DNA of 64,000 nucleotides from Amycolatopsis lexingtonensis (GTDB taxonomy: Bacteria; Actinomycetota; Actinomycetes; Mycobacteriales; Pseudonocardiaceae), in assembly GCF_014873755.1 (NCBI RefSeq), contig NZ_JADBEG010000001.1, positions 9,770,501-9,834,500 on the forward strand, read 5' to 3'. Shown piece after piece: positions 26,109-34,382 of the stretch (positions within the stretch are counted from its first letter, which is position 1; each line of letters begins with the position of its first letter). A program made the translations under genes and the position numbers. The notes beneath the pieces are model-generated. The model did not search any database. It was not told the origin of the DNA and worked only from the letters and a program-made list of their open reading frames with translations.

Positions 26109-26924
26109 ATGCCCGTCGACGCCTTCGAAACCGGTCCCCAGGACCTGGTCGTGACGTTGCTGGGCAGCTACGTGCACCCGCGCGAGAGCCGCCGGGTGTG
26201 GTCGGGCGGCCTGGTCGCGGTGCTCGCCGAGCTGGGCTTTTCCGACGGCGCCGCCCGCATCGCGCTGACCCGGCTGGTGCGCCGCGGCCTGCTCCAGCGC
26301 CACCGCGAAGGCCGCACCGTGCACTACTCGCTGACCCGGCGCAGCATCGCCCTGCTCGCCGACGGTGACCAGCGGATCTTCTCCCTCGGCCGCCGCGAGC
26401 GCGCCGCGGGCGAGTGGACCGTGCTGTGGCAGAGCATCCCGGAGAGCCGCCGCCAAGCCCGCGAGCGGCTGGTCCGGCGGCTGCGGTTCCTCGGCTTCGG
26501 GCCCTACCAGGACGGCACCTGGATCGCCCCGCACGACCGCGAGGCCGAGGTGCTCGCGCTGCTCGGCGAGCTCGACGTCGCCGAGCACGCCGGGCTGCTG
26601 CTCGGCCGCCCGTCGGCCGCGCTGGACGTCCGCCGGTTCGCCGGCCGGGCCTGGGACCTCGACGACCTGGCCGCGCGCTACACCGGGTTCGTCGAGCAGT
26701 TCGGCGGGTACGCGGGGAGCGAGCCCCCGGACGCCGAGGCGTTCGAAGTCCGCACCCGGCTGGTGCACACCTTCCGCGCGTTCCCGTCCCTGGACCCGGA
26801 ACTGCCCGCCGACCTGGTGCCCGCACCGGATCGCCGGGCGGCCGCGGTCGAGTTGTTCCACGATCTGTACGCCGCGCTCGCGAAACCCGCGCAGCGCCAC
26901 TTCGACGAGGTGACCCGAGGATGA
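26109..26924 (+). CDS. PaaX-family transcriptional regulator
   Basis: The 271-residue protein follows the three-part PaaX layout. The N-terminal winged helix is at about residues 12-80 (DLVVTLLGSYVHPR...ALTRLVRRGLLQRHREGRTVHYSLT). A central Cas2-like ferredoxin fold starts around EWTVLWQSIPESRRQAR, and the C-terminal helical domain contains LVHTFRAFPSLDPELPADLVP. PaaX proteins are usually repressors relieved by aryl-CoA esters. An aryl-CoA made by the divergent ligase is a fitting inducer. The ATG at 26109 is preceded by a -10-like element, so the transcript may be almost leaderless. ATGA overlap couples it to kynA. Confidence 0.9.
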   Translation: MPVDAFETGPQDLVVTLLGSYVHPRESRRVWSGGLVAVLAELGFSDGAARIALTRLVRRGLLQRHREGRTVHYSLTRRSIALLADGDQRIFSLGRRERAAGEWTVLWQSIPESRRQARERLVRRLRFLGFGPYQDGTWIAPHDREAEVLALLGELDVAEHAGLLLGRPSAALDVRRFAGRAWDLDDLAARYTGFVEQFGGYAGSEPPDAEAFEVRTRLVHTFRAFPSLDPELPADLVPAPDRRAAAVELFHDLYAALAKPAQRHFDEVTRG

Positions 26925-27715
26925 CCGAGCCCAGTTCCGCCACTCAGGAAGCCCTGAGCTACACCTCGTACCTCGCGCTGGACGAGGTGCTGGGCGCGCA
27001 GCGCCTGCGGTCCGACGAGCACGACGAACTGCTGTTCATCGTGATCCACCAAGTGTACGAGTTGTGGTTCAAGCAGATCCTGCACGAGGCGGAATTCCTG
27101 CAGCAGAACCTCGAAGCGGGCAACACCGCGCACTCGATCCGCACGCTGCGCCGGATCCTGACGATCCTCAAGGTCGCCGTCGCGCAGATCGACGTGCTGG
27201 AAACGATGACCCCCAGCCAGTTCACCAGCTTCCGCGCGCGTTTGGACGCTTCGAGCGGCTTCCAATCGGCCCAGTTCCGCGAGCTGGAAGCCGTGCTCGG
27301 ACGGCGTGACGAGCGCGTCTTCGCGCATTACCCCGAAGGCGGGGAGCAGCGGAAACGCATTGCCGACGCGATGGCGCGGCCCTCGTTGTTCGACTCTTTT
27401 TTGGCGTATCTCAAGGCTTCTGGCTATTCCGTCGAGTGTGATCGAGACGTCACTCGACCGGTGGAGCCGTCTTCGGCCCTGCAGGCGATATTGCTGGACG
27501 TGTACAGCGACGACGGCGGACCGTCGGTCGTCGCGGAATGTCTGGTGGATCTCGACGAAGGGATGCAGGAGTGGCGCTACCGGCACGTGAAGATGGTCGA
27601 ACGCACCATCGGCGACAAGACCGGAACGGGGGGATCTTCCGGCGCGACCTACCTGCGCACCACGCTTTTCCAGCCGATGTTCCCCGACCTCTGGGCAGTA
27701 CGGAGCCGACTGTGA
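26921..27715 (+). CDS. kynA: Tryptophan 2,3-dioxygenase
   Basis: The 264-residue haem enzyme opens the indole ring of L-tryptophan to N-formylkynurenine. Family motifs are present: YTSYLALDEVLGAQ, HDELLFIVIHQVYELWFKQIL with the haem-pocket residues, LETMTPSQFTSFR, the FQSAQFRELE segment, and the substrate-loop GTGGSSGATYLR near the C-terminus. It is slightly shorter than typical bacterial enzymes. The start overlaps the PaaX stop (ATGA) and its stop overlaps the kynureninase GTG, making a three-gene coupled operon. Several codons near 27340-27450 are AT-richer than neighbours, a local irregularity without an obvious cause. Confidence 0.95.
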   Translation: MTEPSSATQEALSYTSYLALDEVLGAQRLRSDEHDELLFIVIHQVYELWFKQILHEAEFLQQNLEAGNTAHSIRTLRRILTILKVAVAQIDVLETMTPSQFTSFRARLDASSGFQSAQFRELEAVLGRRDERVFAHYPEGGEQRKRIADAMARPSLFDSFLAYLKASGYSVECDRDVTRPVEPSSALQAILLDVYSDDGGPSVVAECLVDLDEGMQEWRYRHVKMVERTIGDKTGTGGSSGATYLRTTLFQPMFPDLWAVRSRL

Positions 27716-28905
27716 CCACCCTCGACGACGTCCGCGCGGACCACAACACGCTGGCCGCGCACTACTCCCGGTTCGCGGTGGCCGATCGCCTGCTGCTGTC
27801 CGGGCATTCGCACCAGGCCTGGCCGGACGTCGCGGAGGAGGGCCTGCTGGAGTCCTTCGCGGACGCCGCCCGCGACGTCGACGCCAAGTGGGAGCGCGCC
27901 TTCGCGAAGGCCGACGAGCTGCGCGCCGGGTTCCGGCAGCTGCTCGGCGACCCGCACGGCGAATACGCGCTCGGCGCGAGCACCCACGACCTGGTGCTGC
28001 GGTTCCTGTCCGCGATGGAACTGCCGCGAAGACCTCGCCTGGTCACCACCGACGGCGAGTTCCACACCCTGCGCCGCCAGTTCGCGCGGCTCGAGGAAGA
28101 AGGCGTCGAGATCGTCCGGGTGCCGCTCGACCCGGTGGCCACGCTGGCCGAGCGCGTCGCCGGCGAGGTGAACGACGACACCGCCGCGGTGCTCGTCTCG
28201 GCCGTGCTGTTCGAGACGTCGCGGCTCGTGCCCGGGCTCGCGCACCTCGCCGACGCCTGTCGCAGCCGCTCGATCGAGCTCGTCGTCGACGCCTACCACG
28301 CGCTCGGCGTCGTGCCGTTCGCGTTGCACGACCTCGGGCTCACCAACGCCTGGGTGCTCGGCGGCGGCTACAAGTACCTGCAGCTCGGCGAGGGCAACTG
28401 CTTCCTGCGGCTGCCCGCGCACGCCCAGGAGCTGCGGCCGGTGATCACCGGCTGGTACGCCGAGTTCGGCGCGCTGGCCGACGAGCGCCACCCGGGTGCG
28501 GTCCCGTACGCCACCGGCGGCGACCGCTTCGCCGGCGCCACCTACGACCCGGCCAGTCACTACCGCGGCGTCCGGGTCCAGCGGTTCTTCGCCGAGCAGG
28601 GCCTGACGCCCGAGTTCCTGCGCGAGGTCTCGCAGCACCAGGTGGGCCTGCTCGCGTCGGTGTTCGACAAGCTCGCGCTGCCCGCGGACGTCGTCACGCG
28701 GGACCACGAGACGCCGCTCGACCGGATCGGCGGGTTCCTTTCGCTGCGCTGCGCCGACGCGGCCGGGCTGCAGGCCGCGCTGGCCGCGCAGGGTGTCCGC
28801 ACCGACAGCAGGGGGTCCTACCTGCGCTTCGGCCCGGCACCGTACCTTTCGGACACCCAGCTCGAGACGGCGATGGCCACCCTCGGGTCGGTGGTCCGCG
28901 GCTGA
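27712..28905 (+). CDS. kynU: Kynureninase-like PLP enzyme
   Basis: The 397-residue fold-type I PLP enzyme corresponds to kynureninase, which cleaves kynurenine to anthranilate and alanine. The motifs are LLLSGHSHQAWPDV, GASTHDLVLRFLSAM, an ELVVDAYHALGVVPF segment with the cofactor Asp, and the lysine that binds PLP in VLGGGYKYLQLGEGNCFLR. Overall length and order match actinobacterial KynU. A cysteine-desulfurase-like alternative is less likely given the dioxygenase directly upstream. The GTG overlaps the dioxygenase stop by 4 bp. Confidence 0.9.
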   Translation: MTTLDDVRADHNTLAAHYSRFAVADRLLLSGHSHQAWPDVAEEGLLESFADAARDVDAKWERAFAKADELRAGFRQLLGDPHGEYALGASTHDLVLRFLSAMELPRRPRLVTTDGEFHTLRRQFARLEEEGVEIVRVPLDPVATLAERVAGEVNDDTAAVLVSAVLFETSRLVPGLAHLADACRSRSIELVVDAYHALGVVPFALHDLGLTNAWVLGGGYKYLQLGEGNCFLRLPAHAQELRPVITGWYAEFGALADERHPGAVPYATGGDRFAGATYDPASHYRGVRVQRFFAEQGLTPEFLREVSQHQVGLLASVFDKLALPADVVTRDHETPLDRIGGFLSLRCADAAGLQAALAAQGVRTDSRGSYLRFGPAPYLSDTQLETAMATLGSVVRG

Positions 28906-28912
28906 CCCCTGA

Positions 28913-28937
28913 GGTACCCCCTAACCCGGGGGTTACC
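28913..28937. promoter_or_regulatory. GC-rich inverted repeat downstream of kynU
   Basis: GGTACCCCC (28913-28921) pairs with GGGGGTTACC (28928-28937) with one bulged base. It starts 8 bp after the kynU stop in the 193-bp gap before valine dehydrogenase. It could be a weak terminator or an operator of the dehydrogenase. There is no decisive evidence for either. Confidence 0.35.
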
Positions 28938-29098
28938 GGTCCGTATCGCGGGACCTCCACTGGTCCGGCGGACGGCGGGGATCTAGGTTGATCCCGGGGA
29001 AATCGCACTCGGGCGGACGACCTCCGCCCCGCGCCCCTGGAAACCTTGGAGCGCGTCCCGGCCACGAACCGGGCGCGGGAGACAAAGGAGTCACCACC

Positions 29099-30172
29099 GT
29101 GACCGACGGAGTGTTCACCCGGGGCACCGGACACGAACAGGTCGTGTACTGCCACGACGAAGCCAGTGGCCTCAAGGCCATCATCGGCATCTACTCCACG
29201 GCGCTCGGCCCCGCATTGGGCGGGACGCGCTTCCACCCCTACGCCACCGAAGCGGACGCGCTCGACGACGTGCTCGCGCTGTCCAAGGGCATGGCCTACA
29301 AGAACGCGCTGGCCGGCCTCGACCTCGGCGGCGGCAAGGCCGTCATCATCGGCGACCCGAAGACGCTGAAGTCCGAAGCGCTGCTGCGCGCGTTCGGCCG
29401 GTTCGTGCAGTCGCTGGGCGGCCGCTACATCACGGCGTGCGACGTCGGCACGTACGTGCAGGACATGGACGTCGTGGCCCGCGAGTGCCGCTTCGTCACC
29501 GGCCGCTCGCCGGAGGACGGCGGCGCGGGCGACTCGTCGGTGCTCACCGCGTTCGGCGTCTACCAGGGCATGCGGGCCTCGGCCGAGCACCTCTGGGGCA
29601 GCCCGGACCTGGCGGGCAAGCGCGTCGGCGTGGCCGGCGTCGGCAAGGTCGGGCACATCCTGGTCGGGCACCTCGTGGCGGCCGGCGCGCAGGTGACGAT
29701 CACCGACGTCTGGGAGCCGGCGATCGAGCGCACCCGGTCGATCTACCCGGACGTCCGGGTCGTGTCCGATGTGGACGCCCTGCTGCGCACCGAGCTGGAC
29801 GTCTTCGCCCCGTGCGCTCTCGGCGGCGCGCTGAACGACGAGACGGTGGCGCTGCTGTCCGCCCAGGTCGTCTGCGGCGCGGCGAACAACCAGCTCGCGC
29901 ACCCGGGCATCGACAAGCAGCTGGCCGACCGCGGCATCCTGTACGCGCCGGACTACCTGGTCAACGCCGGCGGCGTGATCCAGGTCGACGACGAGCGCCG
30001 CGGTTTCGACTTCGACCGCGCCAAGCGCAAGACGACCGCCATCTTCGACACGACGAAGGCCGTGTTCAAGCTGGCCGAGACCGAGGGCGTCCCCCCGGCG
30101 ACGGCGGCGGACCGCCTCGCCGAGCGGCGCATGACGGAGATCGGCCGGCTGCGGTCCATCATGACCGGGTGA
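29099..30172 (+). CDS. vdh: Valine/leucine dehydrogenase
   Basis: The 357-residue enzyme is an NAD-dependent branched-chain amino acid dehydrogenase that deaminates valine or leucine to the 2-oxo acid. Diagnostic segments are [12 protein letters not shown], the catalytic-lysine motif [23 protein letters not shown], and the Rossmann motif [14 protein letters not shown]. Length is close to Streptomyces valine dehydrogenase. I chose the GTG at 29099 because AAAGGAG at 29084-29090 is ideally spaced. In actinomycetes this enzyme supplies precursors for branched fatty acids and polyketides. Its stop overlaps the next GTG. Confidence 0.93.
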   Translation: MTDGVFTRGTGHEQVVYCHDEASGLKAIIGIYSTALGPALGGTRFHPYATEADALDDVLALSKGMAYKNALAGLDLGGGKAVIIGDPKTLKSEALLRAFGRFVQSLGGRYITACDVGTYVQDMDVVARECRFVTGRSPEDGGAGDSSVLTAFGVYQGMRASAEHLWGSPDLAGKRVGVAGVGKVGHILVGHLVAAGAQVTITDVWEPAIERTRSIYPDVRVVSDVDALLRTELDVFAPCALGGALNDETVALLSAQVVCGAANNQLAHPGIDKQLADRGILYAPDYLVNAGGVIQVDDERRGFDFDRAKRKTTAIFDTTKAVFKLAETEGVPPATAADRLAERRMTEIGRLRSIMTG

Positions 30173-30978
30173 GTTCCACCCCTGAAGAGATCTTCGCGAC
30201 GGCGGGCGTGCGGGGCTTCCTGCACGTCCGCCGTCTCGGTTCCCCCGCTTCCACCGGTGTCGGTGCCGATGCGCCGGTCGTGCTGGCGTCGGTGGTGAAG
30301 GTGCCGCTGGCGTACGAGTTCGCCCGGCAGGTCGCGGCCGGACTGCTCGACCCCACGGACCGGGTGCGCGCGTCCGCGGCGGACCGCCTGGGCGGTAGCG
30401 GCTCGGCGGGCTTCGCGGACGACGTCTCGTACAGCCTGCGCGACGCGGCCCGGCTGGCGCTTTCGGTGTCCGACAACACCGCGGCGGACCTGCTCTTCGA
30501 CCGGGTGGGGGTGGCCAACGTCCGCTCGCTGCTGGCCGAACTGGGGCTGACGCGGACGACGATCATCGGACCGCCGCGGGATCTGCTGCGCACGATCATC
30601 GAGGACAACGAGGCCGGACGGCCGCTGCGGGCGTTGGACCCGTTGCGCACGTCGGCGAGTACGCCGCGGGAGATGACCGCATTGCTGGCGGCGATGTGGG
30701 GTGACCCGGCTGGGGATCAGGTCCGTGAGTGGATGGCGGCGCAGGTCAGCTGGCACCGGTTGACCGCGGGGTTTCCGCCGGAGGTCGCCGTGGTGGGCAA
30801 GACGGGCACGATGCCGGGGATCCGGAACGAGATCGGGGTGGCGACGTATCCGGACGGGGTTTCGTACGCGATCGCGGTGTTCACAGTGGGCGGGGCGGAG
30901 ACGTTGCGCCGCCCGGACATCGACCGCGCGATCGGCGACGCGGCCCGGGCGGCGGTGGAGCAGCTGCGCGGGTCGTGA
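30169..30978 (+). CDS. Class A beta-lactamase-like serine hydrolase without signal peptide
   Basis: The 269-residue protein keeps the active-site motifs of class A beta-lactamases: SVVK at residues 41-44 (SxxK), SDN at 101-103, an acidic IIEDNEAG segment near the omega-loop position, and KTG at 211-213. It has no signal peptide or lipobox; residue 1 is a GTG overlapping the valine dehydrogenase stop. It is therefore probably cytosolic, unlike true resistance enzymes. It may act on an internal ester or amide, and its coupling to an amino acid dehydrogenase is unexplained. The stop codon lies inside the following hairpin. Confidence 0.85.
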   Translation: MSSTPEEIFATAGVRGFLHVRRLGSPASTGVGADAPVVLASVVKVPLAYEFARQVAAGLLDPTDRVRASAADRLGGSGSAGFADDVSYSLRDAARLALSVSDNTAADLLFDRVGVANVRSLLAELGLTRTTIIGPPRDLLRTIIEDNEAGRPLRALDPLRTSASTPREMTALLAAMWGDPAGDQVREWMAAQVSWHRLTAGFPPEVAVVGKTGTMPGIRNEIGVATYPDGVSYAIAVFTVGGAETLRRPDIDRAIGDAARAAVEQLRGS

Positions 30979-31015
30979 GTGTTTGGTCGGGTTCTGACCC
31001 GACCAAACACTCACG
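30974..31015. terminator. Perfect 19-bp hairpin R4 between convergent genes
   Basis: The arms CGTGAGTGTTTGGTCGGGT (30974-30992) and 30997-31015 pair exactly around the loop TCTG. The TGA stop of the beta-lactamase-like gene lies within the left arm, and the LysR stop is 8 bp beyond the right arm. It is a clear bidirectional terminator candidate. Confidence 0.85.
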
Positions 31016-31022
31016 AGGCTTT

Positions 31023-31967
31023 TCACGTGCGCTCGTAGAACTCGTCCCACGGACGCGGGCCCTGCGCAGGCGGCACGATCCGCGACACTCCATCGCCCTC
31101 CAGCACCGCCGCCGCCAGCTCGGCCAGCTTCGGCGCCTGCGGGTGCGGGCTCGCCGGCGGCCATGCGAACGCCATCCGGGACCGCAGCACCTCGCCGTCC
31201 AGCGGCCGCCACACCACGCGGGGTTCCTTGCGCGGCCCCGGCTCGAACGCGACACCGTGACCTGCCAGCACCAGGCCCAGCGCGAACTCCGGGTTTCGCG
31301 CATGACGGATGGCCGACGGGCGGAAGCCGTGGTCCCAGCAGGTGCGCAGGAGGGCGTCGTAGCTGCCCGGGGCCGCCGCGCGGGGTGCGTGGACCAGGCC
31401 TTCGCCGGCGAGGTCGGCCAGCGCCAGCGAAGTGCGGCGGGCCAGCGGTGAATCGCGGGGGAGGACCACGCCCAGCGGGGTGTCGAGCACCGGGCCCAGC
31501 TCCAGGTCGACCACGTCGACCGGCAGCTGCAGGAGGCCCGCGTCCAGCGACCGCTCGGCGAGCAGCCGGGTCTGCTCCGCCGTCGTCAGCTCCTGCAGGT
31601 CGAGCCGGACCGTCGGGTGCCGCGCGGCGAACGCCGTCAGGATCGCGGCGAGGACCGGGCCGGGAAGCTCCGGAGGCACCCCCGCGCGCACCGCGTCCAG
31701 CTCGCCGCGCTCGGCCTTCGCGACCAGCGACGTCATCCGGTCCCACCGGGCGAGCAGGTCGCGGGCTTCGGCGCGCAGGACTTCGCCCGCTTCGGTGAGC
31801 GTGACGCGGCGGCCGCGGTCGAACAGCTTCGCGCCCAGCTCGGCTTCGAGCCGCTTGACGCGCTGGCTCAACGGCGGCTGCGCGATCCCGAGCCGCTCCG
31901 CCGCGCGGCCGAAGTGGAGTTCGTCGGCGACGACGAGGAAGTACCGCAGCGAACGGAGGTGGTCCAC
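31023..31967 (-). CDS. LysR-family transcriptional regulator
   Basis: The 314-residue protein has the LysR N-terminal winged helix (LRYFLVVADELHFGRAAERLGIAQPPLSQRVKRLEAELGAKLFDR). A periplasmic-binding-like effector domain follows, with DAVRAGVPPELPGPVLAAIL and LGVVLPRDSPLARR. It resembles regulators of aromatic catabolism, but no such operon adjoins it. The start is the GTG at 31967 just before the HTH. It is divergent from the exported metallo-hydrolase at 32052, which is the most likely target. Confidence 0.92.
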   Translation of the reverse strand: MDHLRSLRYFLVVADELHFGRAAERLGIAQPPLSQRVKRLEAELGAKLFDRGRRVTLTEAGEVLRAEARDLLARWDRMTSLVAKAERGELDAVRAGVPPELPGPVLAAILTAFAARHPTVRLDLQELTTAEQTRLLAERSLDAGLLQLPVDVVDLELGPVLDTPLGVVLPRDSPLARRTSLALADLAGEGLVHAPRAAAPGSYDALLRTCWDHGFRPSAIRHARNPEFALGLVLAGHGVAFEPGPRKEPRVVWRPLDGEVLRSRMAFAWPPASPHPQAPKLAELAAAVLEGDGVSRIVPPAQGPRPWDEFYERT

Positions 31968-32051
31968 GCTGCGACGATAGCCGTTCCCATATCGACATGC
32001 CGACGGATCGATCTTGGACAGCGGACGGCGGTTCGTGGTCGGGTGTCCGGT

Positions 32052-32981
32052 ATGGACATGGGATTCACGAGGCGCGGGCTGTTCGGCGCGGGAGCCGCGG
32101 CGGCGGCCGTCCTGGCGGGCGCCGGACCGGTGGCCGCGAGCACCGGCCCGTCGCAACTGACGGTGCGGTGGTGGGGGAACAACGGCTGGGAAATCCGGGC
32201 CGGGGCGAAGACGATCCTTGTCGACCCGTGGCTGACGCGGTTCAAGACCGGGACCTACACCCCGGCCGGCGCGGACCCGAAGACGCCGCTGTCGGTGAAC
32301 CGCGCGCTGATCGACGGCGTCCTCGACCGCGGTGACCTGCGGGCGGACCACATCCTCGTCACGCACGGCCACTACGACCACCTCACCGACGTCCCCTACC
32401 TGGCCAAACGCACCGGCGCGACGGTCATCGGCACCGAGACCCATTTGAGTCTCATGGCCGCGCTCGGCGCACCGGAGGACCAGCTGGCGGTCGCGTCCGG
32501 TGGCGAGGACCTGACGTTCGACGGCTACTCGATCCGCGTCCTGCGGTCGCTGCATTCGGCTACCGGCGACCGAGCCCGGGTGCCGTTCCCGGGGTCGCGG
32601 CCCTTGTCCCGCCGCGACCGGCCGCGCGTGATCGAAGACTTGGTGGAGGGCGGCACGCTGGCCTACCAGGTGACCGGCGCCGGCGCGAGCGTGCTGAACT
32701 TCGGCGGCTCGAACTACATCGAGTCCGAACTCGCGGGCCTCCGCCCGGACGTGGTCTGCCTCCCGGCGGGCGGCGCGAAGGTGACGCAGTACGTCCCGCG
32801 CCTGCTGCGCGCCCTGGGCAACCCGCGGTACGTGGCCGCGACCCACTGGGACGACTTCGACCTGCCGCTCGGCCAGGTCAAGGACGCCGGCGGGCTGGAA
32901 CCCCTGCGCACCGCCGTCGCGGCGGCGAGCCCGGCCAGCCGGTTCGTGGTCCTCGACCACCTGGGCGAGTTCACCCCGTAG
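32052..32981 (+). CDS. Tat-exported metallo-beta-lactamase-fold hydrolase
   Basis: The 309-residue protein begins with a twin-arginine signal (FTRRGLFGAGAAAAAVLAGAG, cleaved near VAAS). It then shows an MBL-fold domain: RWWGNNGWEI, ILVDPWLTRF, the zinc motif VTHGHYDHLTD, and late residues ATHWDDFD and VLDHLGEF supplying further ligands. It resembles the UlaG-like branch of MBL hydrolases. The substrate is unknown. The start ATG at 32052 (or 32058) precedes the signal. It is divergent from LysR and ends at a strong terminator. Confidence 0.87.
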   Translation: MDMGFTRRGLFGAGAAAAAVLAGAGPVAASTGPSQLTVRWWGNNGWEIRAGAKTILVDPWLTRFKTGTYTPAGADPKTPLSVNRALIDGVLDRGDLRADHILVTHGHYDHLTDVPYLAKRTGATVIGTETHLSLMAALGAPEDQLAVASGGEDLTFDGYSIRVLRSLHSATGDRARVPFPGSRPLSRRDRPRVIEDLVEGGTLAYQVTGAGASVLNFGGSNYIESELAGLRPDVVCLPAGGAKVTQYVPRLLRALGNPRYVAATHWDDFDLPLGQVKDAGGLEPLRTAVAAASPASRFVVLDHLGEFTP

Positions 32982-32987
32982 ACACGC

Positions 32988-33021
32988 CGAAGGCCCCCAC
33001 CGATCGAGGTGGGGGCCTTCG
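32988..33021. terminator. 14-bp hairpin terminator shared by convergent genes
   Basis: CGAAGGCCCCCACC (32988-33001) pairs with GGTGGGGGCCTTCG (33008-33021) around GATCGA. It begins 6 bp after the metallo-hydrolase stop and ends 9 bp before the opposing stop of the DUF5302 gene. Confidence 0.88.
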
Positions 33022-33030
33022 CCGGAGGTC

Positions 33031-33216
33031 TCAGCCGCTCTTGCGGCGGAACGTCCGCTTGTTCGCCGCCGGGCCGTGGGCGTGCTGGTTCTTGCCGCCG
33101 CCGTTCTCGTGGGAAGCGCCGGAGCGGGCGTGGGCCTGCTTGCGTTCCAGCGCCTCGCGGAACTTGCGCTTGACGTCGTCCTCCTCGCCGCTGGGCGACG
33201 GGGTCGGTTCACTCAT
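33031..33216 (-). CDS. DUF5302 small protein
   Basis: The 61-residue protein has an acidic, proline-rich N-terminus (MSEPTPSPSGEEDD), a charged helix (VKRKFREALERKQAHARSG), and a His/Asn/Lys-rich basic tail (NKRTFRRKSG). This matches the DUF5302 family, which is restricted to actinomycetes and has no known function. The basic tail might bind nucleic acid; that is a guess. The ATG at 33216 follows a GGAGGTAG site. Confidence 0.85.
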   Translation of the reverse strand: MSEPTPSPSGEEDDVKRKFREALERKQAHARSGASHENGGGKNQHAHGPAANKRTFRRKSG

Positions 33217-33287
33217 GACTACCTCCGAAAACGACGACGTGTGACCGCTCCAGCCTGTCAGCCGCGCACCCGCTTGGCGAGTCGATT

Positions 33288-34259
33288 TCAGCGTTTCGGG
33301 GAGGGAACCCCGCCGAACTGCACCGACTTGCGCGTCAGCGGGCGGCCGCAGTGGTCGCAGAGCAGGATCGGCTGCAGCCTGTTGCCGCACTCGACGTGGT
33401 GCAGCGTGATGTCCGGCTCCTGCCCGGTCACCTCGAAGCCCCGCGACCACTCGGCGATGAACGCCAGCGCGGGGAAGAACGCCAGGCCCTTCGCGGTCAG
33501 CCGGTAGTCGCGCGCGTCCGTGCGGGTGGCGGCCGTGCCGGTGCGCAGCACGCCCACCTCGACGAGCTTGCTCAGCCGGCCCGAGAGCACGCTCGGCCCG
33601 ATCCCCAGCTCGCGCTCGAACTCCGAGAAGTGCCGGCAGCCGAGCAGCGCCGACACCAGCAGCCCGGTCGACCAGCGGTCGCCGAGCAGCTCCATCGTGT
33701 CGGGGAAGAACATCATCGGGTCGCCGGCCAGTGACTCGGCGTCCTTGCGGCGGAAGCGCTTGGACGCCGTCGCCGCCGCGACGCCGGTGCTGTCGAGGCG
33801 CTCGGCCCGCACGTCACGGGCGTCGACCCGGCGTCCGCAGGCCGCGCACCCGAGCGGCGCTGATGTAGCCAGCTCGCAGTCGAGGTGGATCAGCGTCGGC
33901 AGCACCTCGCGGCGGCCTTCGACCCACTCGCGCTCCCACGCCCAGATCGAGATCAGCAGCGGCCACAGCTCCAGGCCGCGCTCGGTGAGCCGGTACTCGT
34001 GCCGCGTGCGGCGCGCGTCGCGGTAGGGGACGCGCGTGAGCATGCCCGCCTCGACCATGTCCCGCAGCCGCCCCGACAGCGCGGTCGGCGAAATGCCCAA
34101 GCGCAGCCGCAGCTCTTCGTAGCGCCGGAAGCGCAGGAACAGGCTCTGCAGGATGAGCAGCGTCCACTGGTCGCCGACCAGTTCCAGTGCTCTGCGGAGC
34201 GGATCCCCCGCCGGCCGGACACGGTGTGCGGTCGCCTCGGTCACCGTCTTCCCCCTCAT
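33288..34259 (-). CDS. Tandem HxlR-type regulator (two winged-helix domains fused)
   Basis: The 323-residue protein contains two HxlR domains in series. The first (about residues 18-115) has LELVGDQWTLLILQSLF, FRRYEELRLRLGISPTALSGRL and YRLTERGLELWPLL. The second (about residues 185-285) has MELLGDRWSTGLLVSALL, FSEFERELGIGPSVLSGRL and YRLTAKGLAFFPAL. Each is followed by a Cys pair (CAACGRRV and CDHCGRPL) that could bind zinc or sense redox state. HxlR proteins normally dimerise to bind inverted or direct half-sites, so the fusion probably makes a pseudo-dimer. It is divergent from the carotenoid-oxygenase operon. Confidence 0.88.
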   Translation of the reverse strand: MRGKTVTEATAHRVRPAGDPLRRALELVGDQWTLLILQSLFLRFRRYEELRLRLGISPTALSGRLRDMVEAGMLTRVPYRDARRTRHEYRLTERGLELWPLLISIWAWEREWVEGRREVLPTLIHLDCELATSAPLGCAACGRRVDARDVRAERLDSTGVAAATASKRFRRKDAESLAGDPMMFFPDTMELLGDRWSTGLLVSALLGCRHFSEFERELGIGPSVLSGRLSKLVEVGVLRTGTAATRTDARDYRLTAKGLAFFPALAFIAEWSRGFEVTGQEPDITLHHVECGNRLQPILLCDHCGRPLTRKSVQFGGVPSPKR

Positions 34260-34278
34260 TCTCTGCGGCCTCAGCGTA

Positions 34279-34322
34279 ACACCTGACTACACCAAAAGAA
34301 GCCTATTGACACCTGGGTACAC
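34279..34322. promoter_or_regulatory. Two direct repeats ACACCTGnnTACAC overlapping a TTGACA promoter
   Basis: ACACCTGACTACAC (34279-34292) and ACACCTGGGTACAC (34309-34322) are direct repeats 30 bp apart. The second overlaps a consensus -35 TTGACA at 34306-34311 of the rightward operon, with a CATAGT-like -10 after it. This is the likely binding site of the tandem HxlR protein. Confidence 0.65.
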
Positions 34323-34382
34323 AAATCATAGTCTCATCCCCATCAGCCAGCGCGGTGAGCCCGACAGCCAGGGAGCAGTCCG

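Noticed and set aside
30169..30978. Antibiotic-resistance beta-lactamase
   Set aside because: The active-site motifs fit, but there is no signal peptide, so a resistance role is not supported.
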